DNA from: an uncultured Alphaproteobacteria bacterium
Lineage (GTDB): Bacteria; Pseudomonadota; Alphaproteobacteria; HIMB59; GCA-002718135
DNA: 32,304 bases
Reading direction: 5' to 3'
Assembly (NCBI GenBank): GCA_902553945.1
Contig: CACDMT010000015.1
Coordinates: 1 to 32,304, forward strand
A program made the position numbers and the translations under genes. The notes under the pieces were generated by a model, which was not told the origin of the DNA, ran no database searches, and saw nothing but the letters and a program-made list of their open reading frames with translations. Positions 25,852 to 32,304 of the stretch are shown piece by piece (within the stretch, counting starts at the first letter, position 1; each line of letters starts with the position of its first letter).

Positions 25852-27152
25852 TGTTTAGAATCGCTTTTTTTGTAACTCAATTATTAGTTTTAATATTAAT
25901 AATTTCTCATATTTTTTCAAACCCTTTTGTTGTTTCTTTTGATATAGAAAATTTAAAATATACTTTTTCATCAAATTTTTTTATTGGTTTGATAATTTTA
26001 TTTATTTTTTTAATTATTTTTGTTTTTTATATTTTTTTTAGATCAAGAATATCATTCAGTAAATTTTTACTTAAAAATAAATATAAGAAAATAGAGAAAG
26101 GTTATAACTATTTTGTAGATGGAATGATAGCTCTCGCAAATAAAGATAATAAAACTGCAATAACCGCACACAGAAAGATGAATAATTTTTTGAAGGACGA
26201 TCCTTCATTATCTTTATTGCTTCAATCAGAAGTTTATAAAATAGAAAAAAAATATTCAGAACTGAAAAATATTTATGAAAGAATGCTTAAATCTAAAAAA
26301 ACAGAAACATTAGGATATAGAGGCCTAATGGAACAGAACTTAAATAACCAAGATTACCATCATGCATTTATTTATGGTGAAAAACTTTTTTATTTAAATC
26401 CAAAAATTGAAAAAATATATGAAACTTTAGTATACATAGTTGCGAAAACTAGAAATTGGAATCAATTAATTTCAATCACTGATAAAGCCTACACTTATAA
26501 CTTAATAACAAAAGATAAATCAAATGAAAATAAATCGATTGCTTTATTTGAAATAGCAAAAGTTAAACTAAACAGTGATTTAAAAGAAACCATAAAAATA
26601 ATTACTAAAGCCTTAGATTTAAACAAAAACTTTCCACCTTTTATTAAACTGCAACTTGAGGCTATATCAAAAACTAAAAATATTAGTAATTTAAAAAAAT
26701 TAATCAAAAATTATTGGTACAAAAATCCAAATTCATTATTACGTTATGTTTTATTAGATATTATTATAGAAAATAATTTAGACAATTTAGATTTTATTAA
26801 ACAATTAGTAAAAAATAATTTTAATGACGAAGAGTCAAAAAAATTATTTATTTTTTTTGCTATTAGAAATAAGGAATGGAAATTAGCCAGAGATAATATT
26901 ATTGGTATCGTGGGTTCAAACCCCTCAAAGGAAATTTGTAATTTTATGGCAGAAATTGAACTTGGTGAAAAAGGTGATAAACAAAAAAGTGATGCATGGA
27001 TTTTAAGATCTCAAAATGCAAGTGTTGAAAATTTATGGGTTTGTAAAATTACTAACCACTCTCAACTTGACTGGGACTCAGTATCAATATCTGGACATTT
27101 TAATTCTCTTGTATGGACCAAACCAAAAATGCTAAACTTATTAGATAATTAA
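25851..27152 (+). CDS. HemY-domain TPR membrane protein
   Basis: This 433-residue protein has two N-terminal membrane segments (about residues 2-22 and 44-66), a long stretch of TPR-like helical pairs, and a characteristic C-terminus: WVCKITNHSQLDWDSVSISG followed by HFNSLVWTKP. This tail and the N-terminal architecture are those of the proteobacterial HemY N-domain family. The name comes from co-occurrence with heme genes; it is not the protoporphyrinogen oxidase HemY of Gram-positives, and the molecular role is unclear (envelope or membrane scaffolding has been proposed). It is preceded directly by the Mic60-like gene and followed one base later by a glycosyltransferase, so the three form one operon. 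Confidence 0.82.
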   Translation: MFRIAFFVTQLLVLILIISHIFSNPFVVSFDIENLKYTFSSNFFIGLIILFIFLIIFVFYIFFRSRISFSKFLLKNKYKKIEKGYNYFVDGMIALANKDNKTAITAHRKMNNFLKDDPSLSLLLQSEVYKIEKKYSELKNIYERMLKSKKTETLGYRGLMEQNLNNQDYHHAFIYGEKLFYLNPKIEKIYETLVYIVAKTRNWNQLISITDKAYTYNLITKDKSNENKSIALFEIAKVKLNSDLKETIKIITKALDLNKNFPPFIKLQLEAISKTKNISNLKKLIKNYWYKNPNSLLRYVLLDIIIENNLDNLDFIKQLVKNNFNDEESKKLFIFFAIRNKEWKLARDNIIGIVGSNPSKEICNFMAEIELGEKGDKQKSDAWILRSQNASVENLWVCKITNHSQLDWDSVSISGHFNSLVWTKPKMLNLLDN

Positions 27153-27153
27153 T

Positions 27154-27855
27154 ATGAATTTAAATTTCTATATCGGATATGATTCAAAAGAAGACATAGC
27201 TTATAGGGTTTGCAAACATTCTTTACTAAAGAATGCTAAAATTAATGTAAACGTACTATCACTTAAACTTGATGAACTAGTCGCAAAAAATCTTTATACA
27301 AGAAATATTGATCCTTTAGCTTCAACTGAATTTACATACTCAAGATTTTTAGTTCCACATCTTGCAAAATATAAAGGTTGGGCAGTATTTTGTGATTGTG
27401 ATTTTATATTCTTCCATGATGTGGGAGAGCTTATTAATAATTTAGATCCAAATAAAGCGGTTTATTGTGTTCAACATGATTATACACCAAAAGAAAAACA
27501 CAAAATGGATGGTCAAAAACAAACAATTTATCCAAGAAAAAATTGGTCAAGTTTTATTGTTTATAATTGTTCCCATCCAAGTACAATGCAGCTAACCATA
27601 GAAAGGGTTAACAGTGAAACTGGGGCATACTTGCACCAATTTAAATGGTGCAAAGATAATGAAATCGGATCATTGGATGAAAGATGGAATTGGTTAGAAG
27701 GGTGGACATCATCTCATAATAATTCTAAACCTTACGCAGTTCATTACACAAGGGGTGGACCTTGGTTTTCTGAATGGCAAGATGTTGAATTTGCAGATGA
27801 ATGGAACAAAGAAAGAGACGAGTATCTTTCAAAAAAATTCACAATAGATTTATAA
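27154..27855 (+). CDS. GT-A glycosyltransferase-like protein (GT8-like)
   Basis: This 233-residue protein resembles family 8-type glycosyltransferases. It starts with NFYIGYDSKEDIAYRVCKHS, has TYSRFLVPHLA and the metal-binding acidic motif WAVFCDCDFIFFHD (DCD, the DxD equivalent). The second half is NWSSFIVYNCSHPSTM and ends AVHYTRGGPWFSEW, the HxxGxxxPW-like C-terminal block. It is compact and lacks a membrane segment. The nucleotide sugar and acceptor are not predictable. It follows the HemY-domain gene by one base, and its stop abuts the stop of the convergent TPR-glycosyltransferase in the palindrome TTATAA. Confidence 0.78.
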   Translation: MNLNFYIGYDSKEDIAYRVCKHSLLKNAKINVNVLSLKLDELVAKNLYTRNIDPLASTEFTYSRFLVPHLAKYKGWAVFCDCDFIFFHDVGELINNLDPNKAVYCVQHDYTPKEKHKMDGQKQTIYPRKNWSSFIVYNCSHPSTMQLTIERVNSETGAYLHQFKWCKDNEIGSLDERWNWLEGWTSSHNNSKPYAVHYTRGGPWFSEWQDVEFADEWNKERDEYLSKKFTIDL

Positions 27856-29628
27856 AAAACTATTAATCAAATTTTCTTTTTCAAGAATGGTTTCTATATT
27901 CAAAAGTTTTATTGATTTGTACCATGGAGTTATATCACCTGGTTGATTCCAATAATGAAATATAGCATGATTTGTTGGTTTTATTAAAAGAGTTTTTACT
28001 CCTAAAGAACCAGCAAGATGAGCAGTACTATTACTAACAGATATAAATAAATCCAAATTTTTTAAAACCCCTGCTAATTTATCAAAATCATTAAACAAGT
28101 CTAAATTTTTTAAAGTAATTATATTTTGATTAAATTTCTTATTAAATTTTAGAATTTCACTATCAACATCACCATATTGAAGGTTAATAAAATTACAATT
28201 TTTTGTATTAAATATATTTTTTATATTTTCTAAGTTTAGAGATTTTTCTGCTGCATATCTGTTTTTAAAACTTTTCCATGATATACCTATGTTATATTTT
28301 TCTTTTAATTTATTTAATTGATTTTTTGAGTCTTTAATTAGCTTATCATCAGCATATAAAAAACAACCATCATTAAAATTATTAATATTATTTCTAAAAA
28401 ACTTTCCTAAACTTCCAGCGTAAATTGCGTAATCATATTGATCTAAAGCTATCTGATTTTGTGATATTTTACCTAATTCTAAAAAACTTTCTTTATATTC
28501 AGGGAAAGAGTTTTTAAAAATATTCATTAATCTTTTATCACACTCAATTGTAACATTTTCACAACACCGCAATAAATCATAATACATCGTTCCATATAAT
28601 ATCTCATCTCCAACTCCTTGTTCTCTTAAGACTAAGATTTTTGATTTAGGATTAATTTTATTTTTTGTTAAAAGTTTTTTTCTAATTTTATTAATTGAAG
28701 AATTTCTTTCGATAAAATCAGATAGATTTAATCTGCCATCAAAAAAATTCCAACCTTTTTTGTAATCTTGTTTTCTTAAATAAATCAAAGATAATATTTT
28801 TTGAATATTGCCATCTCTCATATTGAGTTTATAAGCCTGTAAAGAATATTTTTCAGCCATATCAAAATTATCAATATCAAAATATGCTTTTGCTAAATTA
28901 TTTATTATAGATGGGTTTTTAGGATTAAGTTTTAAAGCATTATTATATAATTCAATAGATTTATTATATTTGCCCTCTTCTCTATAAAAACCCGCAAGAT
29001 TGTTAATTATTTCATAGGAGTCACTCTTAATACTATAAGCTTTAGATAGATATTTTTCAGCGTTGTTTGAGTCTCTTTTTTCATGATATATTCTACCTAA
29101 TGAATTAAGAATAACATGACTATTTTTATTTATAGACAGTGCTTTTTTTAAAATATTTTCTGCTTTATCAAAATCATTTGTTGAAAAATAATTTAAACCA
29201 AGAATATTCATGCAGTTAATATCTTTTTTTTTGTTTAAATAATCTTTACAAATATTGATGGATTCATCATATTTTTTTAATTTATATAAAACAAAAGCTT
29301 TATCCATCATTAGATTGTCTAGATTATTATTGATATTAATAACCTTATTTATTAACAAAAGTGCTTCAGAAAAATTATCCTCCTTTATATTTAACAAATA
29401 AAGGTTTATCATTGCCTTCAAGTTTTTATTATTTTTTATTAAAAATAAATAGTTTGCTTTTGCATCTTCGTTGAGATTTAGTGATTGTTCTATTACTGCC
29501 AAGTTAAAACGAAGTTGATCATCGTCTTTATTTTTATTAAAAATTTTTTTTAATTTTTTATATGCTCTTTCTTTATTACCAAGGGTAAAATCTTTTAAAG
29601 CTAGATTAATTTCATTATTTTTATTCAT
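27850..29628 (-). CDS. TPR-repeat glycosyltransferase (GT9/GT41-like C-terminal domain)
   Basis: This 592-residue protein begins with roughly eight TPR repeats (about residues 1-290; for example YNKSIELYNNALKLNPKNPS). After a linker comes a GT-B type domain. That domain begins ILVLREQGVGDEILYGTMYY (about 325-345), like heptosyltransferase-family N-lobes. It continues NIGISWKS and FINLQYGDVDSEI, and ends LFISVSNSTAHLAGSLGVKT, whose STAHLAG mirrors the PTHIAGALG loop of GT9 enzymes. Such TPR-GT fusions are common in aquatic bacteria; protein, flagellin or surface glycan targets are possible. Its start is the ATG at 29628, and the region between it and the Bax-inhibitor gene holds only that gene's terminator. 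Confidence 0.8.
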   Translation of the reverse strand: MNKNNEINLALKDFTLGNKERAYKKLKKIFNKNKDDDQLRFNLAVIEQSLNLNEDAKANYLFLIKNNKNLKAMINLYLLNIKEDNFSEALLLINKVININNNLDNLMMDKAFVLYKLKKYDESINICKDYLNKKKDINCMNILGLNYFSTNDFDKAENILKKALSINKNSHVILNSLGRIYHEKRDSNNAEKYLSKAYSIKSDSYEIINNLAGFYREEGKYNKSIELYNNALKLNPKNPSIINNLAKAYFDIDNFDMAEKYSLQAYKLNMRDGNIQKILSLIYLRKQDYKKGWNFFDGRLNLSDFIERNSSINKIRKKLLTKNKINPKSKILVLREQGVGDEILYGTMYYDLLRCCENVTIECDKRLMNIFKNSFPEYKESFLELGKISQNQIALDQYDYAIYAGSLGKFFRNNINNFNDGCFLYADDKLIKDSKNQLNKLKEKYNIGISWKSFKNRYAAEKSLNLENIKNIFNTKNCNFINLQYGDVDSEILKFNKKFNQNIITLKNLDLFNDFDKLAGVLKNLDLFISVSNSTAHLAGSLGVKTLLIKPTNHAIFHYWNQPGDITPWYKSIKLLNIETILEKENLINSFL

Positions 29629-29637
29629 AAATCAAAC

Positions 29638-29665
29638 AAAAAACCCAGTCTAAAGAAAGACTGGG
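29638..29665 (-). terminator. Rho-independent terminator of the Bax inhibitor-1 family gene
   Basis: A perfect 8-bp stem CCCAGTCT/AGACTGGG with a 6-base loop (29644-29665) is followed, reading leftward, by six T residues (29638-29643). It lies 26 bases past the stop of the gene at 29691-30443 and just before the start of the TPR-glycosyltransferase. It is the clearest intrinsic terminator in the window. Confidence 0.88.
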
Positions 29666-29690
29666 CTTAGTAAATGTTTAAAGTTGAAAA

Positions 29691-30443
29691 TTATCTTCTT
29701 TGTCCAAATAATTGTAGCAATAATATAAATAAGTTTATAAAATCTAGGTATAATTTAAGTGCACCCATCAATGCTTTTTTTGATCCTATTTCTTCGCTAT
29801 CACCACCATAGTACATATTTTTGATATTTTGTGTATCATAAGCTGTTAGGCCTACAAATACTAAAACACCTATTACTGATATTCCAAATTGTAGTGCAGA
29901 AGATCCAATAAATATATTTACAACACTTGCAATTATTACACCAATTAATCCCATGAAAAGGAAGCCACCTAATTTAGTTAAATCTCTTTTTGTTGTATAT
30001 CCATACAAGCTCATAGCTCCAAAAGTACCTGCGGTAATAAAAAATACTCTAGCAATTGAACTTTGTGTAAATTCAATAAATACTGAAGCTAGTGAAAGAC
30101 CCATTATACTTGCAAATAACCAGAAAGTAACCTGTGCTGCTGATACAGTCATTTTATTTATTCTTGCACTCAAATAGAATACAAAACCTAATGGGGCTAA
30201 CATAATTACCCATTTAAGTGGTGAACCAAAAAGTAAAGCGCCAATTTGAGTAACTCCAACTATTTGTCCTAAATCATTCGTAACTATTGAAGCTTTAGCA
30301 AAGAAATAAGCTATAAAGCCAGTAAGTAACAAGCCAATTGTCATATAATTGTAGACTTTAAGCATATAAGCTCTCAAGCCTTCATCAATTACTGCTTGAT
30401 CTACTGTTTTAGTAAATGATCGTTGATTAAAGTCTAATGCCAT
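29691..30443 (-). CDS. Bax inhibitor-1/YccA family membrane protein
   Basis: This 250-residue integral inner-membrane protein has seven predicted hydrophobic segments, as in the BI-1 (UPF0005, YbhL/YccA) family. Landmarks are RAYMLKVYNYMTIGLLLTGF, LMGLIGVIIASVVNIF and the C-terminal GLTAYDTQNIKNMYYGG followed by ALKLYLDFINLFILLLQLF. The aspartates of the family's pH-sensing pair are candidates in AYDTQ and LYLDF. Bacterial members act as calcium-leak channels or FtsH-modulating proteins in the cases studied; which applies here is unknown. It is monocistronic, with a strong SD, a candidate promoter and its own terminator, which suggests higher expression than its neighbours. Confidence 0.93.
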   Translation of the reverse strand: MALDFNQRSFTKTVDQAVIDEGLRAYMLKVYNYMTIGLLLTGFIAYFFAKASIVTNDLGQIVGVTQIGALLFGSPLKWVIMLAPLGFVFYLSARINKMTVSAAQVTFWLFASIMGLSLASVFIEFTQSSIARVFFITAGTFGAMSLYGYTTKRDLTKLGGFLFMGLIGVIIASVVNIFIGSSALQFGISVIGVLVFVGLTAYDTQNIKNMYYGGDSEEIGSKKALMGALKLYLDFINLFILLLQLFGQRR

Positions 30444-30448
30444 AATTT

Positions 30449-30454
30449 CTCCTT
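30449..30454 (-). promoter_or_regulatory. Strong Shine-Dalgarno site of the Bax inhibitor-1 family gene
   Basis: Reading leftward, AAGGAG lies five bases before the ATG at 30443 (AAAAGGAGAAATTATG). Most genes in the window have weak or no SD, so this one stands out and fixes the start. Confidence 0.8.
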
Positions 30455-30465
30455 TTAATTAATAC

Positions 30466-30494
30466 TAATATCGCTATAAATCAGACAATTTCAA
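30466..30494 (-). promoter_or_regulatory. Candidate promoter of the Bax inhibitor-1 family gene
   Basis: On the minus strand TTGAAA (30489-30494) and ATATTA (30466-30471) are separated by 17 bases, matching sigma70 spacing and placing transcription start shortly before the SD. In AT-rich DNA this is suggestive only. Confidence 0.4.
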
Positions 30495-30514
30495 GGCATT
30501 TTAAAAAAAATACT

Positions 30515-31570
30515 ATGAGATATAGAAAATTAGGAAATACCAATATTGACGTCAGTGTAATTTGTTTAGGAACTATGACATTTGGGGAACAAAATACCCA
30601 AGAAGAAGGTTTTGAACAGATGGACTATGCAATTGACAGAGGTATAAATTTTTTTGATACAGCTGAACTTTATGCAGTTATGCCTAAAAGAGAAACTTAT
30701 GGTAAAACTGAAGAAATTATAGGTAATTGGTTTAGAGAGAGAAAAAATAGGGACAAAGTAATTTTAGCTTCAAAAATAGCTTCAAAATCAGAAGATGATC
30801 TTCATTGGATTAGAGAAGGTTCTAAGAATTTAGGATTCGATAAAAAAAATATGAATTTAGCAATTGATAACAGTCTAAGAAGGTTAAAAACTGATTATAT
30901 TGATTTATACCAACTTCATTGGCCTGAAAGAAAAGTTCCAAAATTTGGAGTTCTTGATTTTAATTATGATGCTACTGATAACGAATGGACTGAGATTGAG
31001 GAGGTTTTAGAAAATCTTGACCGTTTGATAAAAGCAGGAAAAATTAGATACGTAGGTCTATCAAATGAAACACCATGGGGGGTAATGAAGTTTTTAGAAC
31101 TATCAAAAGAGAAAAATTTACCAAGAATGATGTCTATTCAAAATGTATATAGTCTTGTAAATAGAGTATTTGATATTGCTAATTCAGAAGTTTCTTTAAG
31201 AGAAAAGTGCGGACTTCTTGCATATTCTCCATTAGCTGGAGGAAGGCTTAGTGGAAAATATATTGAAAATAAAAAACCAATAAATGCTAGATATACTATT
31301 TGGCCTAGACGCTTTAGTCGTCATCACACAAAAAGAGGAGAGATAGCCATAGAGTCATATTTTAAATTAGCAAAGAAATATGGCATTGCACCATCAACAT
31401 TTGCTAATTCTTTTGTCAACGATAGACCGTTTGTTACTAGCAATATAATTGGTGCAACCAACATGGATCAACTTAAAGAAAATATAGATAGTATTGAATT
31501 AACTTTGTCTAAAGAAATTTTAAACGAGATTGAGAATATACATTTATCAGATCCAAATCCTTGTGTTTAA
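30515..31570 (+). CDS. Aldo/keto reductase (Tas-like)
   Basis: This 351-residue NADP(H)-dependent TIM-barrel oxidoreductase has the complete AKR tetrad: D48 and Y53 (NFFDTAELY), K87 (ILASKIA) and H135 (LYQLHWPER). It opens with MRYRKLGNTNIDVSVICLGT, followed by MTFGEQNTQEE, and includes IRYVGLSNETPWGVMKF and the coenzyme loop IIGATNMDQLKEN. Length and opening resemble the E. coli Tas/YajO-type subgroup. The physiological carbonyl substrate is unknown. It diverges from the Bax-inhibitor gene with 71 bp between the starts and is convergent with the fructosamine-kinase-family gene (5-base gap). Confidence 0.92.
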   Translation: MRYRKLGNTNIDVSVICLGTMTFGEQNTQEEGFEQMDYAIDRGINFFDTAELYAVMPKRETYGKTEEIIGNWFRERKNRDKVILASKIASKSEDDLHWIREGSKNLGFDKKNMNLAIDNSLRRLKTDYIDLYQLHWPERKVPKFGVLDFNYDATDNEWTEIEEVLENLDRLIKAGKIRYVGLSNETPWGVMKFLELSKEKNLPRMMSIQNVYSLVNRVFDIANSEVSLREKCGLLAYSPLAGGRLSGKYIENKKPINARYTIWPRRFSRHHTKRGEIAIESYFKLAKKYGIAPSTFANSFVNDRPFVTSNIIGATNMDQLKENIDSIELTLSKEILNEIENIHLSDPNPCV

Positions 31571-31575
31571 ATTAA

Positions 31576-32304
31576 TTAAATTTTAATTCTATTTAATAAA
31601 TTTTTTACATCTTTAACATATTTTCTATCCCACAAATGTACATTCAGAAGAGAATAATATAATTGATAGATAGGTTCATAATTCATATATTCTTTATCAA
31701 CTTTTATAATATCGTTATATTTTTCTATGAAATTGTCGCCAATAAAACTTGGATTAAACCATCTCAAATAAGCAATTTCTAACTCATTATGTCCATAAAA
31801 CGACCCTGGATCAATAAAGCCAACAAAATTATTACTATTAAAAAGTATATTTCCTTCCCATAAGTCACCATGTAAAAGAGAGGCTTTAGGTTTTTTTGGA
31901 ATATAATTTTCTAAATTTTTTAACAATAACTCAATATTTTTATTAATTAAAGGGTCCATTGACTTAGACCTATTAATAATCTCATAAATATAACCAAGCC
32001 TATGTTCCCTATAAAAATCAACCCAATTAGTACTTCTTTTATTATTTTGTTGTAGACCACCAATTTGTGTATCAAAAATAAATCCATATTTATTATCACT
32101 AAAGTAATGCATAGAAGTTATTGCACTTAATAAATCAAACCTAGTTTCATTAGGTAGCAAACCATTATTATTTGTATATGACATAACTAAATAATTTTCA
32201 TCATCAGTATAAGCTTTAGGGAAAAATTCTAGGTTTAAGTTATTTAAAAATATAAGGTTTTTAGTTTCTGAACTAATTGCATTAAAAGAATAATTTTTTT
32301 TATT
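31576..32304 (-). CDS. Fructosamine kinase family protein (N-terminus beyond the right edge)
   Basis: This is the C-terminal 242 residues of a fructosamine-3-kinase/APH-fold kinase. The frame is open to position 32304, so the start is outside the window; the internal ATG at 32184 is not the start. Matching blocks are SSETKNLIFLNNLN and YLVMSYTNNNG (the N-lobe and hinge), GGLQQNNKRSTNWVDFYREH, the catalytic LLHGDLWEGNILF (Asp two after His, near 31850-31871), and GFIDPGSFYGHNELEIAYL (the metal-binding DPG region). Family members phosphorylate ketosamines (glycated amines) for deglycation; small-molecule kinase activity is inferred. It is convergent with the aldo/keto reductase, which is in keeping with sugar-adduct or carbonyl clearance, though that link is speculation. 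Confidence 0.85.
   Translation of the reverse strand, partial: NKKNYSFNAISSETKNLIFLNNLNLEFFPKAYTDDENYLVMSYTNNNGLLPNETRFDLLSAITSMHYFSDNKYGFIFDTQIGGLQQNNKRSTNWVDFYREHRLGYIYEIINRSKSMDPLINKNIELLLKNLENYIPKKPKASLLHGDLWEGNILFNSNNFVGFIDPGSFYGHNELEIAYLRWFNPSFIGDNFIEKYNDIIKVDKEYMNYEPIYQLYYSLLNVHLWDRKYVKDVKNLLNRIKI

Noticed and set aside
1-32304. CRISPR arrays, insertion sequences, phage or toxin-antitoxin modules
   Set aside because: There were no regularly spaced repeats, transposase motifs, phage structural genes or small paired toxin-antitoxin frames. The A/T-rich homopolymer repeats are background.

Overview
This window is a gene-dense, very AT-rich (roughly a quarter G+C by eye) stretch of a bacterial chromosome. 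The gene content points to a marine, streamlined alphaproteobacterium (SAR11-like or another low-GC oligotroph). Supporting features are a Mic60/mitofilin-HemY pair, an rsmB-heparinase-purH run, a CnoX-LON-UbiH neighbourhood, and a crtI-crtB-crtY-blh cassette that makes retinal for a rhodopsin. Genes are packed with 1-20 nt overlaps, TAATG stop/start fusions and convergent genes whose stop codons touch. No insertion sequence, prophage or CRISPR array was seen.

Layout. (1) 1-3632: the 5' end of ftsK (leftward, running off the window), a divergent UbiH-family hydroxylase, then a leftward operon of a ProX-type prolyl-tRNA editing deacylase, a CnoX/YbbN thioredoxin-TPR protein split by a frameshift in a poly-A tract, and a LON-domain protein. 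(2) 3690-7939: crtI, crtB, crtY and blh, which convert geranylgeranyl-PP-derived phytoene through lycopene and beta-carotene to retinal. crtE and the opsin are not in the window. (3) 7993-8067: tRNA-Gly(GCC). (4) 8167-16411: an accessory-looking block with a secreted HExxH metallopeptidase-like protein, a MycE/CmcI-type O-methyltransferase, a short pyruvyltransferase-like protein, a glycosyltransferase, an AsnB-type amidotransferase, a Kps-like capsule protein, a 2OG-Fe(II) oxygenase and a TPR-sulfotransferase. Most of these would build or decorate a surface glycan.

(5) 16408-20856: a leftward housekeeping operon of rsmB, a heparinase II/III-like protein and purH, with a possible 50-residue ORF coupled to the purH stop. 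(6) 20937-24920: thymidine kinase (rightward), then acetyl-CoA synthetase, an EVE-domain protein and tsaD (leftward). (7) 24982-27855: a rightward operon of a mitofilin-like coiled-coil protein, a HemY-domain TPR protein and a GT-A glycosyltransferase. The usual hemC-hemD partners are absent from this locus. (8) 27850-32304: a TPR-glycosyltransferase, a Bax inhibitor-1 family membrane protein with a clear SD and terminator, an aldo/keto reductase, and a fructosamine-kinase-family gene running off the right edge.

No completely new multi-gene system is evident. The most notable items are the frameshifted cnoX, the tRNA-bounded glycan block with its unrecognised secreted HExxH protein, the rhodopsin-less retinal cassette, and the candidate short genes beside purH and after the HExxH gene.
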